Assembly: GCA_949283255.1 (NCBI GenBank)
Contig: CASDRS010000015.1
Span: 40,689 to 104,688, forward strand
Length of the DNA: 64,000 nt
From: an uncultured bacterium
GTDB lineage: Bacteria > Cyanobacteriota > Vampirovibrionia > Gastranaerophilales > Gastranaerophilaceae
Reading direction: 5' to 3'
Shown here: positions 61,484 to 64,000 of the stretch, piece after piece
Numbering within the stretch: the first letter of the stretch is position 1
Layout: every line of letters begins with the position of its first letter
The notes under the pieces: model-generated
Databases searched by the model: none
What the model saw: only the letters and a program-made list of their open reading frames with translations
What the model was told of the DNA's origin: nothing
Made by a program: the position numbers and the translations under genes

Positions 61484-62239
61484 ATGAAAAAAGCGTTTAC
61501 ACTTTCTGAGGTGCTTATAACCTTAGGAATAATTGGGATAGTTGCTGCAATGACTATGCCTATGATTCTGGCAAATAGCAGAGAAAAAGAAATGGTTTCA
61601 AGGTTAAAAAAGGCTTATTCAAATGTATCACAAGCTTTTCAACGTACTATTGTTGTAAATAATACCCCAAATTATTGGAATTTACGACAAGAGGGGGATC
61701 CTTCTGGGGCAATTTCGATACAAGACAAGATTTCGGAATATTTTATTGTATCTAAAGATTGCCAGGCTAATGGCGGATGTTGGCCAAATGCTGAAATTAT
61801 AAAGCTTGATGGAACTTCTACAGGTTTGAATTTTGGTTCGGATACTTCTTTTGCAACATTTAGAATTGCTGACGGTACTTTATATGCTTTTAGAGTTTTA
61901 AGTGCTGATTGCGATGCTGATTTTGGTAATATGGGCGCATTAAAGAAAGTTTGTGCCGAAATGTATATCGATATAAATGGTGAACGTAGGCCTAATATAA
62001 TGGGATATGATGTTTTTAAATTTTATATCGTAAAAAATGGAATTTATCCTGCGGGTTTGTCTAGCGATACGGAAACGTCTTTTGAGGAGGAATGTTTGCA
62101 CAAAACTTCAGGTTTAGGTTGTACTGCTTGGGTTATTGACAGAGCTAATATGGATTATTTGCATTGTTCTGATATTGGTTGGAGTGGTAAGGTCTCTTGT
62201 AAAAATATATTCAATTATAATCATAGTATAGGTATGTAA
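61484..62239 (+). CDS. Type IV pilin-like protein
   Basis: 251 codons from the third of three consecutive possible starts (GTG 61478, ATG 61481, ATG 61484), chosen for its 5-nt spacing from GGAG. The protein begins MKKAFTLSEVLITLGIIGIV: a very short leader, Ala at -1, Phe at +1 and Glu at +5, followed by a 20-residue hydrophobic helix. The globular part holds about six Cys (CQANGGCW, CDADFG, CAEMY, ECLHKTSGLGC, HCSD). Same family as 19983-20783 but with the normal short leader. Probably a pilus- or secretion-associated pseudopilin. Confidence 0.88.
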   Translation: MKKAFTLSEVLITLGIIGIVAAMTMPMILANSREKEMVSRLKKAYSNVSQAFQRTIVVNNTPNYWNLRQEGDPSGAISIQDKISEYFIVSKDCQANGGCWPNAEIIKLDGTSTGLNFGSDTSFATFRIADGTLYAFRVLSADCDADFGNMGALKKVCAEMYIDINGERRPNIMGYDVFKFYIVKNGIYPAGLSSDTETSFEEECLHKTSGLGCTAWVIDRANMDYLHCSDIGWSGKVSCKNIFNYNHSIGM

Positions 62240-62269
62240 TTAATTGGGACTTATATAGCAAATTCCACT

Positions 62270-62314
62270 AAATAGGTTAGAACGGTTAACAATGCTCGGT
62301 TTTAGCCTATTTTT
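62270..62314 (+). terminator. Intrinsic terminator of the second pilin-like gene
   Basis: AAATAGGTTAGAAC (62270-62283) pairs over its full 14 bp with GTTTTAGCCTATTT (62299-62312), counting two G-T pairs, with T residues following. Confidence 0.8.
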
Positions 62315-62409
62315 CATCATTTCAGCACCTAGGCAAATTTTTTCTTTTCATTTTCTTAAGTCATCTAGGTACCTAACAGTTGACACAAAGAAAACGAAAG
62401 GATGAAAAA

Positions 62410-63711
62410 ATGAACAACGAAATTAAATGCCCCAAATGCGGAGAAATTTTCCAGGTAGACGAAACTCTTTATACTGCTATAGTAAAACAGGTTAGAGATA
62501 AAGAATTTCAAAAAGACTTAAAAGACAAAGAAGCACAATTTGAAAAAGATAAACAGAACCTGCTTTTATCTACCAAACTTGAAATGGGAAAAACATTTGA
62601 CGAAGAAATAAGTGCTAAAAGAGCTGAAATAATACAATTAAAATCAGAAATAAAATCCGCTCAAATAGCAAAGCAGGCTGAAATTAATAAAATTATTTCG
62701 GAAAAAGATAACGAAGTTAATGAACTTAAATACAGGTTAGAAACTTTCAATAAAGACAAAGAGCGTGAAATTGCAAATATTGTAGTGGATATGAATAATA
62801 AACTTTCTGCTCAGGAAAAGTTTATTTTAAAGATTACTAATGAAAGTGAACTGGCTGAAAAGGAGTATAAATTACGTGAACAAGGTCTTAAAGAAAAATA
62901 TGAAACAGAGATAAAATTCAAGAATGACGAAATTGAACGCTTAAAGGATTACAAACTGAAATTATCTACAAAAATGGTAGGAGAAAGTCTGGAACAGCAC
63001 TGTGAAATGGAGTTTGAAAAATTACGTGCTACAGGGTTTAAAGCAGCTTATTTTGAAAAAGATAATGAGGTTAAGTCTGGCAGCAAAGGTGATTATATCT
63101 ACCGTGATTATGATTCTGACGGTAATGAATTTATCTCGATAATGTTTGAGATGAAAAACGAAGCTGATACAACTTCTACAAAGAAGAAAAATACGGATTT
63201 CTTAAAAGAGTTGGATAAAGACAGACGTGAAAAGAAATGTGAATATGCGGTTCTTGTTTCAATGCTGGAACCTGAGAATGACTTGTATAACAACGGAATT
63301 GTTGAAATGTCTCATTATTACGAAAAAATGTATGTAATAAGACCGCAGTTTTTTATACCTATAATCACTGTTTTAAGAAATGCTGCGTTGAACTCTTTAG
63401 AATACAGGAAGGAACTTGCCCTTGTAAGAGCTCAGAATATAGACGTTGCAAACTTTGAAGCAGCCATGAACGATTTTAAAGATAAATTTTCAAAGAATTA
63501 TGAGCAGGCAAGTAAGAAGTTTAAAATTGCTATTGATGAGATTGATAAGACTATAGAACGCTTGCAGAAAACTAAAGAAGCATTGTTATCTTCTGAAAAT
63601 AATTTGAGGTTAGCGAATAACAAGGCGGAAGACTTAACAATAAAGAAACTTACGAAGAATAATCCGACTATGCAGAAGAAGTTTGAGGAGGTAAGACTTA
63701 TTGCGAAATAG
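62410..63711 (+). CDS. DUF2130 protein, predicted PD-(D/E)XK-type nuclease
   Basis: 433 codons from ATG 62410, 7 nt after AAAGGA; the in-frame TTG at 62380 lies upstream of that site. The protein begins with a CPKCGE zinc ribbon, then a long coiled coil (residues 40-195), then the DUF2130 core with the ELxKLR-like, [14 protein letters not shown] and [10 protein letters not shown] segments that carry the Asp and E-x-K residues of the PD-(D/E)XK fold. A second coiled coil closes the chain. The substrate is unknown. A palindromic stretch (CTAGGTACCTAA, 62369-62380) sits before the gene. Confidence 0.85.
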   Translation: MNNEIKCPKCGEIFQVDETLYTAIVKQVRDKEFQKDLKDKEAQFEKDKQNLLLSTKLEMGKTFDEEISAKRAEIIQLKSEIKSAQIAKQAEINKIISEKDNEVNELKYRLETFNKDKEREIANIVVDMNNKLSAQEKFILKITNESELAEKEYKLREQGLKEKYETEIKFKNDEIERLKDYKLKLSTKMVGESLEQHCEMEFEKLRATGFKAAYFEKDNEVKSGSKGDYIYRDYDSDGNEFISIMFEMKNEADTTSTKKKNTDFLKELDKDRREKKCEYAVLVSMLEPENDLYNNGIVEMSHYYEKMYVIRPQFFIPIITVLRNAALNSLEYRKELALVRAQNIDVANFEAAMNDFKDKFSKNYEQASKKFKIAIDEIDKTIERLQKTKEALLSSENNLRLANNKAEDLTIKKLTKNNPTMQKKFEEVRLIAK

Positions 63712-63730
63712 CGGAATTGCAAATAGTTAG

Positions 63731-63757
63731 AACAAGAGCAGTGAAACTGCTCTTGTT
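63731..63757 (+). terminator. Terminator between the DUF2130 gene and the TonB-like gene
   Basis: AACAAGAGCAG (63731-63741) pairs with CTGCTCTTGTT (63747-63757) around TGAAA, followed by a T-rich tail. It is used by the convergent genes on both sides. Confidence 0.88.
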
Positions 63758-64000
63758 TATTTACTTCTAAACGTTACGGTATCTGTATAAGTTTCAGTTT
63801 GCAGATTCGGGAGATACATCACTGTATAATTCTGTCTGTTATCCAGAAATTTTAATACAGCATTGTCAAAGGAGGTATTTCCTGAACTTTCAACCAGTTC
63901 ATAGTTTCTTAACCGCCCCATTTTATCTACAGTGTATCTTACTTTTGCTTTTAAGTTTTGATTCTTTACAGGATATGAAAAACCGTCCATCAGGGCTGAA
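63757..64000 (-). CDS. TonB-like C-terminal domain protein (runs off the right edge)
   Basis: The frame is open through an internal ATG at 63990 to base 64000, so the N-terminus lies outside the window. The visible 80 residues carry the TonB C-terminal pattern: AKVRYTVDKMGRLRNYELV, SSGNTSFDNAVLKFL and a final beta strand. TonB-type domains contact outer-membrane receptors and need a membrane anchor that would be encoded to the right. A stand-alone periplasmic protein is also possible. Confidence 0.75.
   Translation of the reverse strand, partial: SALMDGFSYPVKNQNLKAKVRYTVDKMGRLRNYELVESSGNTSFDNAVLKFLDNRQNYTVMYLPNLQTETYTDTVTFRSK

Overview
The window looks like a chromosomal segment of a low-GC, anaerobic, diderm bacterium. 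The best guess is a gut-type Vampirovibrionia/Melainabacteria (Gastranaerophilales) genome. The reasons are indirect: pilin-like proteins with the AFTLSEVLITLGIIG N-terminus, a DUF3326 protein and a GH57-DUF3536 enzyme (both typical of the cyanobacterial line), superoxide reductase rather than superoxide dismutase, electron-transfer flavoprotein genes, OmpA/TonB/SecDF envelope genes, and many short lineage-specific proteins. No taxonomic marker (rRNA) is present, so this is inference. I saw no tRNA, rRNA, CRISPR array, insertion sequence or prophage.

Layout. 1-900: three short lineage-specific genes on the minus strand, one cut by the window edge. 900-3300: a long leader with a 6S-like RNA candidate, then thrS. 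3400-10600: secreted hypotheticals, rlmN, two YkgJ-type cysteine-cluster proteins, a 2-hydroxyacyl-CoA-dehydratase-type activase and a GH57 enzyme. 10700-16600: a Pro/Gln-rich HEAT-like protein, valS, and an S1-domain protein. 16800-19900: a cluster of unrecognised coiled-coil and Gly/Ser-rich proteins. 20000-28300: a pilin-like protein, glyS, an NfnA-like flavoprotein with etfBA, ilvC and a YhaM-like exonuclease. 28300-29700: two tandem thymidylate-kinase-like genes. 30100-33250, 44050-46050 and 50450-55050: three glycosyltransferase blocks, including a Stealth-GT8 fusion and a GT2-GT4 fusion broken by an in-frame TAG. 33500-43950: rqcH, more lineage-specific small proteins, ferritin and superoxide reductase, an OmpA-like protein, a degenerate M16 peptidase, DUF3326 and dnaK. 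46000-64000: secDF, dapA, a homocitrate/isopropylmalate-synthase-like enzyme, a TPR protein, a sensor kinase beside an HtrA-like protease, a second pilin-like protein, a DUF2130 protein and a TonB-like C-terminus.

Most interesting signal. Four lineage-specific transcription units (before 869-, 10740+, 19259+ and 36249-) share one upstream element, GCAAT, exactly 18 nt, then TTTATATA or TTTAATAT, 27-40 nt before the start codon; weaker versions precede 40484+, 35219+ and 37345-. Three encoded or nearby proteins (16828-18069, 19544-19876, 40484-40882) end in a coiled coil followed by the same signature, NI-x3-F-x-[YT]. Together these suggest a co-regulated, undescribed envelope or secretion-related system. 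That interpretation is inference; the motif spacing and the signature are read directly from the sequence.
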